DNA from: Clostridiales bacterium UBA6981
Lineage (GTDB): Bacteria; Bacillota; Clostridia; Oscillospirales; Oscillospiraceae
NCBI GenBank assembly: GCA_002450075.1
Contig: DJYJ01000055.1
Coordinates: 1-16,566 of the forward strand
Direction of reading: 5' to 3'
Length of the DNA stretch: 16,566 nt
The notes beneath the pieces are model-generated. The model had not been told where the DNA came from. It searched no databases and saw nothing but the letters and a program-made list of their open reading frames with translations. Every line of letters begins with the position of its first letter. Within the stretch, counting starts at the first letter, position 1. Positions 6,574 through 14,328 of this stretch are shown one piece after another. Both the position numbers and the translations under genes were made by a program.

Positions 6574-6707
6574 GCGGACAAGACAGAGAGATAAAGGACG
6601 GCTCGGAAAACCCGGTGTCGATCGGCTTTACGATTATCTCACGCCGAACACAAAAGCAAAATCAAATCTGTGCTCCGGCGCTGTCAAGAAAGGAACAATT
6701 ACCCAGT

Positions 6708-6857
6708 ATGAAAAACAACAAAAAGCTCTTTTCCCAGTCCCTGCGCACCCTCGTGCGTGAAGGCTTCCTCCTCTACGCGGCATCCACCAACTGCTTCCCG
6801 ATGAATGCTGATCTGATCGAGCTGTACCAGCAGACGATCGACAAAGAGGCGAACTGA
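6708..6857 (+). CDS. Small ORF, 49 residues, unknown function
   Basis: The peptide starts MKNNKKLFSQSLRTLVREGF and ends YQQTIDKEAN. It is basic at the N-terminus and acidic at the C-terminus, probably two helices, without a signal peptide or membrane span. I do not recognise it. It is called because it lies downstream of a near-consensus promoter and has the GC-rich codon use of its neighbours. AGGA at 6691-6694 is the only ribosome-binding-like sequence and is rather far (13 bp) from the ATG. The transcript could instead be a non-coding RNA with a long leader. Confidence 0.5.
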   Translation: MKNNKKLFSQSLRTLVREGFLLYAASTNCFPMNADLIELYQQTIDKEAN

Positions 6858-6983
6858 GAAAAGCGAAGGGCGCAGCGATGAATCCCTCCGGGAAGCGGAA
6901 GGTCTGCGCTATCCGATCAAAAACAAATCAGGCATGCCGGCGGCCGAATGTTCCGGCGGAAAGTGTCTGTATCAAATGCGGAA

Positions 6984-7023
6984 GATGGTCTGCCCGACGC
7001 GGCGCAGGCCATCTTTCCTTTTT
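6984..7023 (+). terminator. Probable terminator after the small ORF
   Basis: GATGGTCTGC (6984-6993) pairs with GCAGGCCATC (7004-7013) with one G-U pair and a 10-base loop. TTTCCTTTTT follows. It fits the 3' end of the transcript from the 6546 promoter. Confidence 0.65.
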
Positions 7024-7047
7024 CGGGCATAAACGCCCGTTTACGGC

Positions 7048-7076
7048 TTGCCTGTTTTTTGAATCTGCGGTATATT
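7048..7076 (+). promoter_or_regulatory. Sigma-A promoter of the HAD-VanX fusion gene
   Basis: TTGCCT (7048-7053) and TATATT (7071-7076) are 17 bp apart. The promoter lies after the preceding terminator and about 58 bp before the ATG at 7135. Confidence 0.7.
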
Positions 7077-7134
7077 GGATGCGCATCGGTCGTTTGCCGA
7101 TCGTATGAAACAGCAATACAAGGGAGAAAAACGA

Positions 7135-8961
7135 ATGGAAACAAAACGTGCAAACGGATGGCGCACGGCGGCGATCATCGCGATGATCCTGTGTCTCGCG
7201 CTCGTCGTCCTGTATGTCTCCGCCCTCGGCGCAAAGAGCAGCGGCGCAAAGCAGCAGCCGACCGACGCCGAGGCGGCTCTGCCGTCCTGGTCGGCCGATT
7301 CCGCGGCGCGAGACAGCCTTGTCGCCTATGTCGAGGCCGTCACGGAGGAGGGTGGCGCGGATTATATCCCCGCGCGGGACCGCATCGCCGTGTTCGACAT
7401 GGACGGGACGCTGACCTGCGAGACCTATTACACCTATTACGATACGATGATGTTCATCGAATACTGCCTCGTCGACCATCCCGAGCGCGTCTCGGACGAG
7501 CTCAAGGAGATCGCGGCTTCGATCAAGCCGGGCTATCTCGCCGATGAGAACCTCGCGCGGAACTTCGCCAGGGCCTATGCCGGGATGACGATGGAGGAGT
7601 TCTATCGGTATGCTGTCGAATTCGGGCAGAAGAAGACCGAGAGCTTCCACAACATGCGCTACATCGACAACTTCTATCTTCCCATGGCGGAGGTCGTGAA
7701 GTACCTCTATGACAACGGCTTTACGATCTATGTGATCAGCGGCACCGAGCGCACGACGACCCGCGCGATCGTGGCGAACTCGCCCATCCGGGACTATGTC
7801 ACGCCGAACCATGTGATCGGAACAGACTTTGAAGTGAAGCAGCCCGGCCACGAGGATGAGCCGTCCAACCTGAATTTCAAATACGAAAACGGCGACGAGA
7901 TGATCCTGACCGGCGGCTTTATCCAGAAAAACCTCAACGCCAACAAATCCATCTATGTCGAGCGGGAGATCGGACAGCGCCCTGTGCTAGCCTTCGGCAA
8001 CAGCGGCAGCGACACGAGCATGATGAACTATACGATCGACAGCCGCAACCCCTACCGGGCCGAGGCCTATATGGTCGTGGCCGACGACAACGTCCGGGAG
8101 TGGGGCAAGCAGGATTGGGAGACCAAGTCGGCGGAATACGCGGCAAAGGGCTATATCCCGATCTCGATGAAGAACGACTTTGCCGTAATCTACCCCGAGG
8201 GCGTCACCATCGCCGACGAGCAGTACCACGAGCGGAGCTACGCTGCCGCAACGGAGGAAACGCCCGCCCCGGCGGAGGAGCCGCAGACGGCAAGCGACGT
8301 GACCCTCTCGGACGATCCCTCGGACTTCGTCCTGCTGAGCGAGGCCGTGCCGGACGCGATCCTCGAGATCCGCTATTACTCCACCTATAACTTCGTCGGC
8401 GAGAGGATCGACGGCTATGAAGAGCCGCTCGCCATGCTGACCGCGGAGGCCGCGGCCGCGCTGAAGGACGTGAGCGACGAGCTCAAGGGCATGGGCTACC
8501 GGCTGAAGATCTTTGACGCCTACCGCCCGCAGATGGCCGTGACGCATTTCATGAACTGGGCGCTCGACACGGAGGACACCCGCATGAAGGAGTATTTCTA
8601 TCCGGAGCTGGAAAAGGACGTGCTCTTCCCGCAGGGCTACATTGCCGAGCACTCCGGCCACAGCCGCGGCAGCACCGTCGACCTGACGCTCTTTGACATG
8701 ACAACGGAGAAGGAAGTCGACATGGGCGGCACCTTTGACTATTTCGGCGAGCTCAGCCATCCCGACTATACCGGGATCACCGAGGAGCAGTACGCCAACC
8801 GCATGCTGCTGCGCGAGGTGATGCTCAGGCACGGCTTCAAGCCGCTTGTCGAAGAATGGTGGCACTTCACCCTCGCGGACGAGCCGTATCCCGACACCTA
8901 TTTCACCTTCCCCATCAACAGCGATTCGCTCGCAGGCGCAGCGTATGACAAGGCCGCCTGA
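7135..8961 (+). CDS. Membrane-anchored HAD phosphatase fused to VanX-like D-Ala-D-Ala dipeptidase
   Basis: This 608-residue protein has an N-terminal membrane segment at about 11-32 (signal anchor), so both catalytic parts should face outside. Residues about 60-370 form a HAD-type phosphatase: DMDGT at 88-92 (nucleophile Asp88, acid Asp90), Ser202 in VISGTERT (motif II), and FGNSGSD at 287-293 (motif IV). An Ala/Pro/Glu-rich linker follows at about 370-390. Residues about 398-600 form a peptidase family M15D domain as in VanX: DAYRP (461-465, Arg464), HSRGSTVD (zinc ligands His509 and Asp516) and EEWWHF (Glu574 catalytic, His577 ligand). All key residues of both enzymes are present. ATG 7135 follows AAGGGAG. 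Vancomycin-type VanX is a cytoplasmic stand-alone enzyme of about 200 residues, so the fusion and surface location are unusual. No vanH, vanA or vanRS genes are nearby, so a role in glycopeptide resistance is not implied; salvage of D-Ala-D-Ala is more likely. The phosphatase substrate is unknown. Confidence 0.85.
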   Translation: METKRANGWRTAAIIAMILCLALVVLYVSALGAKSSGAKQQPTDAEAALPSWSADSAARDSLVAYVEAVTEEGGADYIPARDRIAVFDMDGTLTCETYYTYYDTMMFIEYCLVDHPERVSDELKEIAASIKPGYLADENLARNFARAYAGMTMEEFYRYAVEFGQKKTESFHNMRYIDNFYLPMAEVVKYLYDNGFTIYVISGTERTTTRAIVANSPIRDYVTPNHVIGTDFEVKQPGHEDEPSNLNFKYENGDEMILTGGFIQKNLNANKSIYVEREIGQRPVLAFGNSGSDTSMMNYTIDSRNPYRAEAYMVVADDNVREWGKQDWETKSAEYAAKGYIPISMKNDFAVIYPEGVTIADEQYHERSYAAATEETPAPAEEPQTASDVTLSDDPSDFVLLSEAVPDAILEIRYYSTYNFVGERIDGYEEPLAMLTAEAAAALKDVSDELKGMGYRLKIFDAYRPQMAVTHFMNWALDTEDTRMKEYFYPELEKDVLFPQGYIAEHSGHSRGSTVDLTLFDMTTEKEVDMGGTFDYFGELSHPDYTGITEEQYANRMLLREVMLRHGFKPLVEEWWHFTLADEPYPDTYFTFPINSDSLAGAAYDKAA

Positions 8962-8978
8962 GCGCGGGAATACAAAAG

Positions 8979-9012
8979 ACGCTCCCGGCCCGTAAAGGTC
9001 GGGAGCGTTTTT
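8979..9012 (+). terminator. Rho-independent terminator after the HAD-VanX gene
   Basis: ACGCTCCCGGCC (8979-8990) pairs with GGTCGGGAGCGT (8997-9008) with one G-U pair and a 6-base loop, followed by TTTT. It separates this gene from the lipoprotein gene. Confidence 0.9.
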
Positions 9013-9064
9013 GCCGCAAAGCCGCCCCTCAGGCTTAATCTTCAATAAAATGCCTGCGCCCTGC

Positions 9065-9093
9065 TTGCACTTTTGCCGCAAAGTGGATATAAT
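9065..9093 (+). promoter_or_regulatory. Sigma-A promoter of the lipoprotein gene
   Basis: TTGCAC (9065-9070) and TATAAT (9088-9093) are exactly 17 bp apart, about 30 bp before the ATG. Confidence 0.85.
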
Positions 9094-9123
9094 TCCCGTC
9101 ACACAAAACAGTTGGAGGAAAAC

Positions 9124-10101
9124 ATGAAAAAGACAGTTGTTATGATCATGCTGATCGCGGCGCTCGCGCTTTCGCTCACCGGATGCGGAAAAGCGCCCGC
9201 CGCGCAGAATACCGCCCCCGCCGAGGCTCAGACGCCTGCCCAGGAGACAACTCCCGCGGCGGAAACGCCCGCCGCGAAGCCCGAAGCCGAAGCCTTCCCC
9301 GCAAGAGCCGACGGCGAGCGCTTTGAAGACGTCATCATGCTCGAGGGCATGGAGGAGACGGTCCAATACGAGCATGTCAAAAGCGCCGCGTTCGGCTTTG
9401 AGATGGACTATGACTACGAAAACTTCGTGCGCCAGAGCGACGCGAAGAGCGAGCGCTTCGTCTCGGTCTGGGACGATCCGAACGCGCCTGAGAATTATAT
9501 CGAGGTGAGATCCGACACGGGCAACGCCGAGCTCGTCGCCGACGTGATCATTGCGACGCTCTCCCAGGACTATGACATCAGACAGGAGTACCGCGAGCTG
9601 GAGCGCGCAGGGCAGTGCATCCACATCGCGGCGGAGGTGATCAAGGGCACGGATCAGATGTCGGAGCATCTGCAGTACGTCTACGTCATCCCGGCGCCTG
9701 ACGGCTGCCGCGTCGTCACGGAGCACTGCTTTGCCGTGGACTGCGAGGGACTTCTCAGACGCTTTTCCTATATGCTGAACACCCTGTCTGTCGTGGACAG
9801 AGGCGTGACAGCAACGCTTTCGGACGAGGTGGCTCTCTCCGCCGTCAGACAGCACTGCCTTGACGCTAATCCCGATCTGGAGAGTATCGTAAACGCCGGG
9901 GAATACCCGGTTACCTGGGAAATCGCCTCGAGCGATGAAAAGGAGATCGTTGTCCTGTTCCGCTCCTACACCGGCGCCGAGCTTCGCTACCATGTCGACC
10001 GGATATCGGGCGAGACCTATGTGACCGAGTTTGTTCCCGGCATCACAAGCGCGGAGCAGCCGACGGAGGAAAGCATGAACGCGTGGGATTATCTGGGCTG
10101 A
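9124..10101 (+). CDS. Surface lipoprotein, possible PepSY-like C-terminus
   Basis: This 325-residue protein starts with a lipoprotein signal peptide and lipobox L18-T-G-C21, so Cys21 would be lipidated and the protein held on the outer face of the membrane. A low-complexity Ala/Pro/Thr/Glu linker (about 24-60) leads to a globular part. The last ~75 residues (ALSAVRQHCLDANPD onward, then RYHVDRISGETYVTEF) look like a PepSY-type fold, by eye only. The middle has no domain I recognise. GGAGGA at 9113-9118 sets the ATG at 9124. It has its own promoter, and the histidine phosphatase gene starts 59 bp after its stop with no terminator between, so the two may be co-transcribed. A role in peptide or protease handling at the wall is conjecture. 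Confidence 0.85.
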   Translation: MKKTVVMIMLIAALALSLTGCGKAPAAQNTAPAEAQTPAQETTPAAETPAAKPEAEAFPARADGERFEDVIMLEGMEETVQYEHVKSAAFGFEMDYDYENFVRQSDAKSERFVSVWDDPNAPENYIEVRSDTGNAELVADVIIATLSQDYDIRQEYRELERAGQCIHIAAEVIKGTDQMSEHLQYVYVIPAPDGCRVVTEHCFAVDCEGLLRRFSYMLNTLSVVDRGVTATLSDEVALSAVRQHCLDANPDLESIVNAGEYPVTWEIASSDEKEIVVLFRSYTGAELRYHVDRISGETYVTEFVPGITSAEQPTEESMNAWDYLG

Positions 10102-10160
10102 ACGATTCGTTTTCACAGAGCGCATCCTTTTCCACAGCTAAACCAGAAGGAGAGAACAAC

Positions 10161-10892
10161 ATGAGACTTCTGTTCATCCGCCACGGCGATCCCGACTATG
10201 CCGTGGACGGTCTGACACCGACAGGACAGCGCGAGGCACAGCTGCTTGCCGAGCGTATCGCGCCGATGGACATTGCGGAATACTACGTTTCCACGATGGG
10301 CCGGGCGCTGGCCACGGCGCGCCCGACGCTCCAAAAGGCGGGGCGCACGGCAAAGGAATGCGACTGGCTGCGGGAATTTTCGATCGGCGTCCGCCGCCCG
10401 GATAAAGAGGGCGCGCTCAGCGCCGTGCCCTGGGACTGGCTCCCGCAGGACTGGGCGAAGGAGCCCATCCTGCTCGACCGCGAGCACTGGCACGAGCACC
10501 CCGTCTTTGCCGAGGCGAATCTCAAGGGCGCGTATGACCGCGTCATTGCGGCCTTCGAGCGGGTCCTCGCTGCACACGGCTATGTCCGCGACGGGCTGTG
10601 CTATCGCGTCGAGCGGCAAAGCAGCGATACGCTGGCCTTTTTCTGCCACTTCGGCGTGAGCTGCGTGCTGATGAGCCGGCTCATGAACGTCTCGCCGATG
10701 GTTCTGTGGCATTCTCTTGCCATGGCACCGAGCTCCGTGACCACGGTCTATACCGAGGAGCGGCGGCCGGGCGTCGCGTCGTTCCGCGCCTCCGCCGTCG
10801 GCGACATCTCCCACCTCTACTGCCGCGGACAGGAGCCCTCCTTCGCCGCGCGCTTCTGCGAGGTGTACGGAAACGGCGACCGCGTCGACTGA
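10161..10892 (+). CDS. Histidine phosphatase superfamily protein
   Basis: This 243-residue cytoplasmic protein is of the phosphoglycerate mutase-like/histidine phosphatase superfamily. The RHG motif is at 7-9, with His8 the phospho-acceptor. Arg48 in STMGRALATA, the acidic Glu72 and the second His163 in FFCHFGVS complete the usual active site. A Trp-rich insert (PWDWLPQDWAKE, then REHWHEHP) lies at about 90-113 and may shape the substrate pocket; the substrate cannot be told. ATG 10161 is supported by AAGGAG at 10147-10152. It follows the lipoprotein gene by 59 bp on the same strand and is followed by a 17-bp hairpin. Confidence 0.9.
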   Translation: MRLLFIRHGDPDYAVDGLTPTGQREAQLLAERIAPMDIAEYYVSTMGRALATARPTLQKAGRTAKECDWLREFSIGVRRPDKEGALSAVPWDWLPQDWAKEPILLDREHWHEHPVFAEANLKGAYDRVIAAFERVLAAHGYVRDGLCYRVERQSSDTLAFFCHFGVSCVLMSRLMNVSPMVLWHSLAMAPSSVTTVYTEERRPGVASFRASAVGDISHLYCRGQEPSFAARFCEVYGNGDRVD

Positions 10893-10897
10893 ATATA

Positions 10898-10935
10898 CAA
10901 CAGCTCCCCGGGGCATTTGCCCCGGGGAGCTGTTG
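10898..10935 (+). terminator. 17-bp GC-rich hairpin after the histidine phosphatase
   Basis: CAACAGCTCCCCGGGGC (10898-10914) pairs perfectly with GCCCCGGGGAGCTGTTG (10919-10935) around a 4-base loop. It starts 5 bp after the stop codon. The usual T-tract is missing (TGTCATGAG follows), so it may pause or stabilise rather than terminate alone. Confidence 0.7.
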
Positions 10936-10997
10936 TGTCATGAGGGAAAAGCGATCATTTCCCAGCCGGCTTCTTCACATTCTTCGCCGCGCGGGAC

Positions 10998-11026
10998 TTC
11001 TCAGAGGGGCGGGAACATGGTATACT
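10998..11026 (+). promoter_or_regulatory. Probable promoter of the YczE-type gene
   Basis: TATACT (11021-11026) is preceded by TGG (extended -10). TTCTCA (10998-11003) is a weak -35 at 17-bp spacing. Confidence 0.55.
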
Positions 11027-11075
11027 GATGACTACGGAAAAAGCGCTTCATCCGAAGCGCAGGAAGGAGACCCCA

Positions 11076-11744
11076 ATGGAAAAAAAGCAGCAACCGGGCA
11101 AACGCATTTTGATGAGCGCGCTGGGCGTCGCCATCTGCGGCGTGAGCGTCGGCATGTTCAAGCATGCCGCGCTGGGCGTCGACCCGTTTCAAAGTCTGAT
11201 GAGCGGCCTCGACGCCGTGATCCCGATCCATTTCGGCACGCTGTATGTGATCGCGAATCTGCTGCTGCTCACCTTCGCGCTGGTCTTCGACAGGCGCAAG
11301 ATCGGCCTTGCGACGCTCATCAACCTCTTCCTGCTCGGCTATATTGCGGAGTTTTCCCAGACCTGCGTGGCGCGGCTCGTGCCTGCCCCGGCGCTCGGCG
11401 TCCGCGTTCTGATCCTGGCGGTCGCCGTGGTGATCATGTGTCTGGCCTCCGCGTTCTATTTCACGGCGGACCTGGGCGTGTCCACCTATGACGCCGTGGC
11501 GCTCATCTGGTCGGAAAAGCAGAGCCGCATCCCGTTTCCACTCTGCCGTGTGATCACGGATCTTGTGTGCGTGCTCGTCGGCGCCGTGCTGTGCCTTGCC
11601 GCCGGTTTTTCCCTCCGCCGGATCACGGGCGAGGTCGGCGTCGGCACGATCATCACAGCCTTTTTCATGGGGCCTTTGATCCAGTTCTTCAATGTCCGTA
11701 TCGCGAGACCCTTCCTCTACGGCAGGGACAAAACGGGGAAATAG
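11076..11744 (+). CDS. YczE/YyaS/YitT-family integral membrane protein
   Basis: This 222-residue protein has about five hydrophobic membrane segments (near residues 11-28, 48-66, 76-92, 108-130 and 160-180) and further hydrophobic sequence near 190-205. Motifs LGVDPFQSL (about 33-41) and ADLGVSTYDAVAL are characteristic of the YczE/YyaS family, whose biochemical role is poorly known; Bacillus YczE affects surfactin production. The ATG at 11076 is preceded by AAGGAGA at 11064-11070; an upstream in-frame start would overlap that site. It appears monocistronic, with its own promoter and over 200 bp before the next gene. Confidence 0.88.
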   Translation: MEKKQQPGKRILMSALGVAICGVSVGMFKHAALGVDPFQSLMSGLDAVIPIHFGTLYVIANLLLLTFALVFDRRKIGLATLINLFLLGYIAEFSQTCVARLVPAPALGVRVLILAVAVVIMCLASAFYFTADLGVSTYDAVALIWSEKQSRIPFPLCRVITDLVCVLVGAVLCLAAGFSLRRITGEVGVGTIITAFFMGPLIQFFNVRIARPFLYGRDKTGK

Positions 11745-11827
11745 CGCCATGACGGGCAAAACATAGGCGGCTTCTCGTTTCCTGTGCTTTTTTACGCGAA
11801 CGGGGTGCCACCTTTTTTGCGGAACGA

Positions 11828-11856
11828 TTGAACTTCGACCGGGAGCGTGTTACAAT
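11828..11856 (+). promoter_or_regulatory. Sigma-A promoter of the hybrid kinase gene
   Basis: TTGAAC (11828-11833) and TACAAT (11851-11856) are 17 bp apart. A leader of about 120 bases follows before the ATG at 11982. The rest of the 237-bp intergenic stretch (11745-11981) shows no gene. Confidence 0.7.
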
Positions 11857-11981
11857 AATACATTATAATCGGGAAAAAGCGGAACTTTCCGGGCATAAAA
11901 TCCATAAAATGGAAGAGCCGCGGGTGAAGACGGGTTTCACCTGCGGCGGGAAAAAGTTGGAACGAATGAGAGAGGATCGCT

Positions 11982-14288
11982 ATGATATATTCGATCATCG
12001 GCATATTGGCATCCCTCATCCTGCTCATCAGCAACCGGGATATTTTGTGGTCGAGCGGGGAGCTGACGCGCACGGAGCGGAACTATCGGCTGTTCCTGAT
12101 GGGCGTCATGGCCTATTATGTGACCGACCTTCTCTGGGGCCTGCTTGAGTCAAGGGGCTGGACCGCGGTGCTCTATGCGGACACCGCGATCCATTTCGCC
12201 GCGATGGCGGCCGCCGTCATGCTGTGGACACAGTATGTCATCTCCTACCTCGACGGCGGCAGCGTCGTGGAAAAGATCCTGTATCACACGGGACGCGCCT
12301 TCTTTGCCGCAGAGATCATCGTGATCGTCATTAATTTCTTCTGTCCTATCCTTTTCCGGTTCGATGAAAACGGCGGCTATCACGCAGAGGTCGCCCGCTA
12401 TGCGACGCTAGCGGTCCAGATCTTCATGTTTTTGCTCACGTCGGTTTACACGCTGCGGATCACGACCCGCTCGGAGGGCACCGTCAAGCTGCGCCATCTT
12501 ACGATCGGACTGTTCGGCATCGCGATGATCGTGCTGATCACGATCCAGGTATTCTATCCGCTGATGCCGTTCTACGCCATGGGCTATATGCTGGGGACCA
12601 GCGTGCTGCACAGCTTCGTCATGGAGGACGAAAAGGAGGAGTACAGACGGGAGATCGAGAGCGCGCTCGCGCGGGAACAGATGCAGCGGGAGGAGCTGGC
12701 CGAGAGCCGGGAAGCCCTCCGGGACGCGCTCTCCGCGGCGGAGAACGCCAACCAGGCAAAGACGACCTTCCTCTCCAACATGAGCCACGAGATCCGCACA
12801 CCCATGAACGCGATCATCGGGCTGAACAACATCGCCATGAACGATCCCACGGCAAGCGACAAGGTCAGGGAATACCTCGAAAAGATCGGCGCCTCCGCGC
12901 AGCATCTGCTGGGGATCATAAACGACATCCTGGACATGAGCCGCATCGAATCCGGCCGCATGACGATCAAGAAGGAGGAGTTCTCCTTCTCCAAGGCGCT
13001 TGAACAGGTCAACACCATCGTCAGCGGCCAGTGCCGCGACAAGGGACTGCAGTACGACTGCCAGGTCAAAGGGCAGATCGACGATTATTACATCGGCGAC
13101 GCCATGAAGCTCAAGCAGGTGATGATCAACATCCTGGGCAACGCGGTCAAATTCACGCCCGAGGGCGGCTCGGTGCGCTTTGTCATCGAGGAGGGGCCGC
13201 GCTATGACCGGATGGCGACGCTTACGTTCGTTATCAGCGACACCGGCATCGGCATCAGCCGCGACTTTCTGCCCCATGTGTTCGACACCTTCAGCCAGGA
13301 GGATTCCTCCTCCACGAGCCGCTACGGAAGCACCGGCCTCGGCATGCCGATCACCAAAAGCATCGTCGAGCTGATGAACGGCAACATCGCGGTGGAGAGC
13401 GAAAAGGGCGTTGGCACGACCTTTACCGTCACGGTCACGCTGGGCGAATCGGACAGAAAGAACGTCGACGCCGCGGGCGGCGAGCTTGACCCACGCGAAA
13501 TGAGCGTCCTCGTGATCGACGACGACCGTATCGCGCTCGAGCACGCTGAGATCGTTCTCTCTCAGGTCGGCGTCCGCTGCGAAACGGCGGAGTCCGGCTG
13601 GGAGGGCGTGGACAAGGTCAGGATCCGCCACGGCCGGAGAGAGGACTATGACCTGATCCTGATCGACTGGCGCATGCCGGAGATGGACGGCATCGAGACG
13701 ACGAAACAGATCCGCTCCGTCGTTGGAAACGAAACGCCGATCATCATCCTCACGGCGTTCAACTGGGACGACATCGCCGACGAAGCAAGAGCCGCCGGCG
13801 TCGACACCTTTGCGCCAAAGCCTCTTTTTGCCGGCAGCGTGATGGAGGAATTCCGCGAGGCCTTTCGCCGCAAGAGCGAGAAGCTCGTCGAGCGGACGAC
13901 GGATCTGAAGGGCCGACGGGTGCTGCTGGCCGAGGACGTGGCCATCAATGCCGAGATCATGACGATGGTGCTGTCGATGCGCGAGATCGAGGTGGATCTG
14001 GCGGTGAACGGCCGCATCGCGGTCGAGATGTTCGCCGGCCATGAAGAAGGAACTTATGACGCGGTCCTGATGGATATGCGCATGCCGGAGATGGACGGCC
14101 TCGAAGCGACGCGGGCGATCCGCGCGATGGACCGGCCGGACGCCGCAACCATTCCCATCATCGCGCTGACGGCCAACGCCTTTGACGAGGACGTCCAGCG
14201 CAGCATGCAGGCGGGGCTCAACGCGCACCTTTCAAAGCCGGTCGAGCCCGAGCTCCTGTTTGAAACGCTCGAGAATCTGATCAAGTGA
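11982..14288 (+). CDS. Hybrid sensor histidine kinase with two receiver domains
   Basis: This 768-residue protein has about seven membrane segments in residues 1-212, then a charged coiled coil (about 215-260). The dimerisation domain has His269 in NMSHEIRTPMNAIIG. The ATPase domain (about 370-488) has the N-box Asn383/Asn387, G1 box DTGIGI (420-425) and G2 box GSTGLGM (449-455). Two receiver domains follow: REC1 about 507-630 (Asp514/515, Asp562 in IDWRMPEMDG, Lys613) and REC2 about 646-768 (Glu651/Asp652, Asp698 in MDMRMPEMDG, Thr730, Lys752). All phosphotransfer residues are present. It has no Hpt or DNA-binding output domain and no response regulator gene is adjacent, so the signal must pass to a partner elsewhere. 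ATG 11982 follows GAGAGGAT. The esterase gene 40 bp downstream is probably in the same operon. The ligand is unknown. Confidence 0.92.
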   Translation: MIYSIIGILASLILLISNRDILWSSGELTRTERNYRLFLMGVMAYYVTDLLWGLLESRGWTAVLYADTAIHFAAMAAAVMLWTQYVISYLDGGSVVEKILYHTGRAFFAAEIIVIVINFFCPILFRFDENGGYHAEVARYATLAVQIFMFLLTSVYTLRITTRSEGTVKLRHLTIGLFGIAMIVLITIQVFYPLMPFYAMGYMLGTSVLHSFVMEDEKEEYRREIESALAREQMQREELAESREALRDALSAAENANQAKTTFLSNMSHEIRTPMNAIIGLNNIAMNDPTASDKVREYLEKIGASAQHLLGIINDILDMSRIESGRMTIKKEEFSFSKALEQVNTIVSGQCRDKGLQYDCQVKGQIDDYYIGDAMKLKQVMINILGNAVKFTPEGGSVRFVIEEGPRYDRMATLTFVISDTGIGISRDFLPHVFDTFSQEDSSSTSRYGSTGLGMPITKSIVELMNGNIAVESEKGVGTTFTVTVTLGESDRKNVDAAGGELDPREMSVLVIDDDRIALEHAEIVLSQVGVRCETAESGWEGVDKVRIRHGRREDYDLILIDWRMPEMDGIETTKQIRSVVGNETPIIILTAFNWDDIADEARAAGVDTFAPKPLFAGSVMEEFREAFRRKSEKLVERTTDLKGRRVLLAEDVAINAEIMTMVLSMREIEVDLAVNGRIAVEMFAGHEEGTYDAVLMDMRMPEMDGLEATRAIRAMDRPDAATIPIIALTANAFDEDVQRSMQAGLNAHLSKPVEPELLFETLENLIK

Positions 14289-14328
14289 TCGTGATCCAAA
14301 GCTTGAGAGGGGAAGAGCTGAGAAGAAT

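Noticed and set aside
7135..8961. Vancomycin resistance gene cluster
   Set aside because: Only a VanX-like domain is present, fused and membrane-anchored; no VanH, ligase, VanR/VanS or VanY genes are visible, so a resistance claim is not supported.
7987..10125. 712-codon open frame on the minus strand
   Set aside because: It is antisense to the HAD-VanX, terminator and lipoprotein region. Long antisense frames are expected in GC-rich coding DNA, and its Arg/Leu/Gly/His-rich composition is typical of a shadow.
10598..11491. 297-codon plus-strand frame spanning the histidine phosphatase and YczE genes
   Set aside because: It overlaps two recognisable genes and a 17-bp hairpin in another frame and has Arg-rich shadow composition.
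12408..14228. 606-codon open frame on the minus strand inside the kinase gene
   Set aside because: Antisense to a clear hybrid histidine kinase with complete motifs; composition is that of a GC-rich shadow frame.
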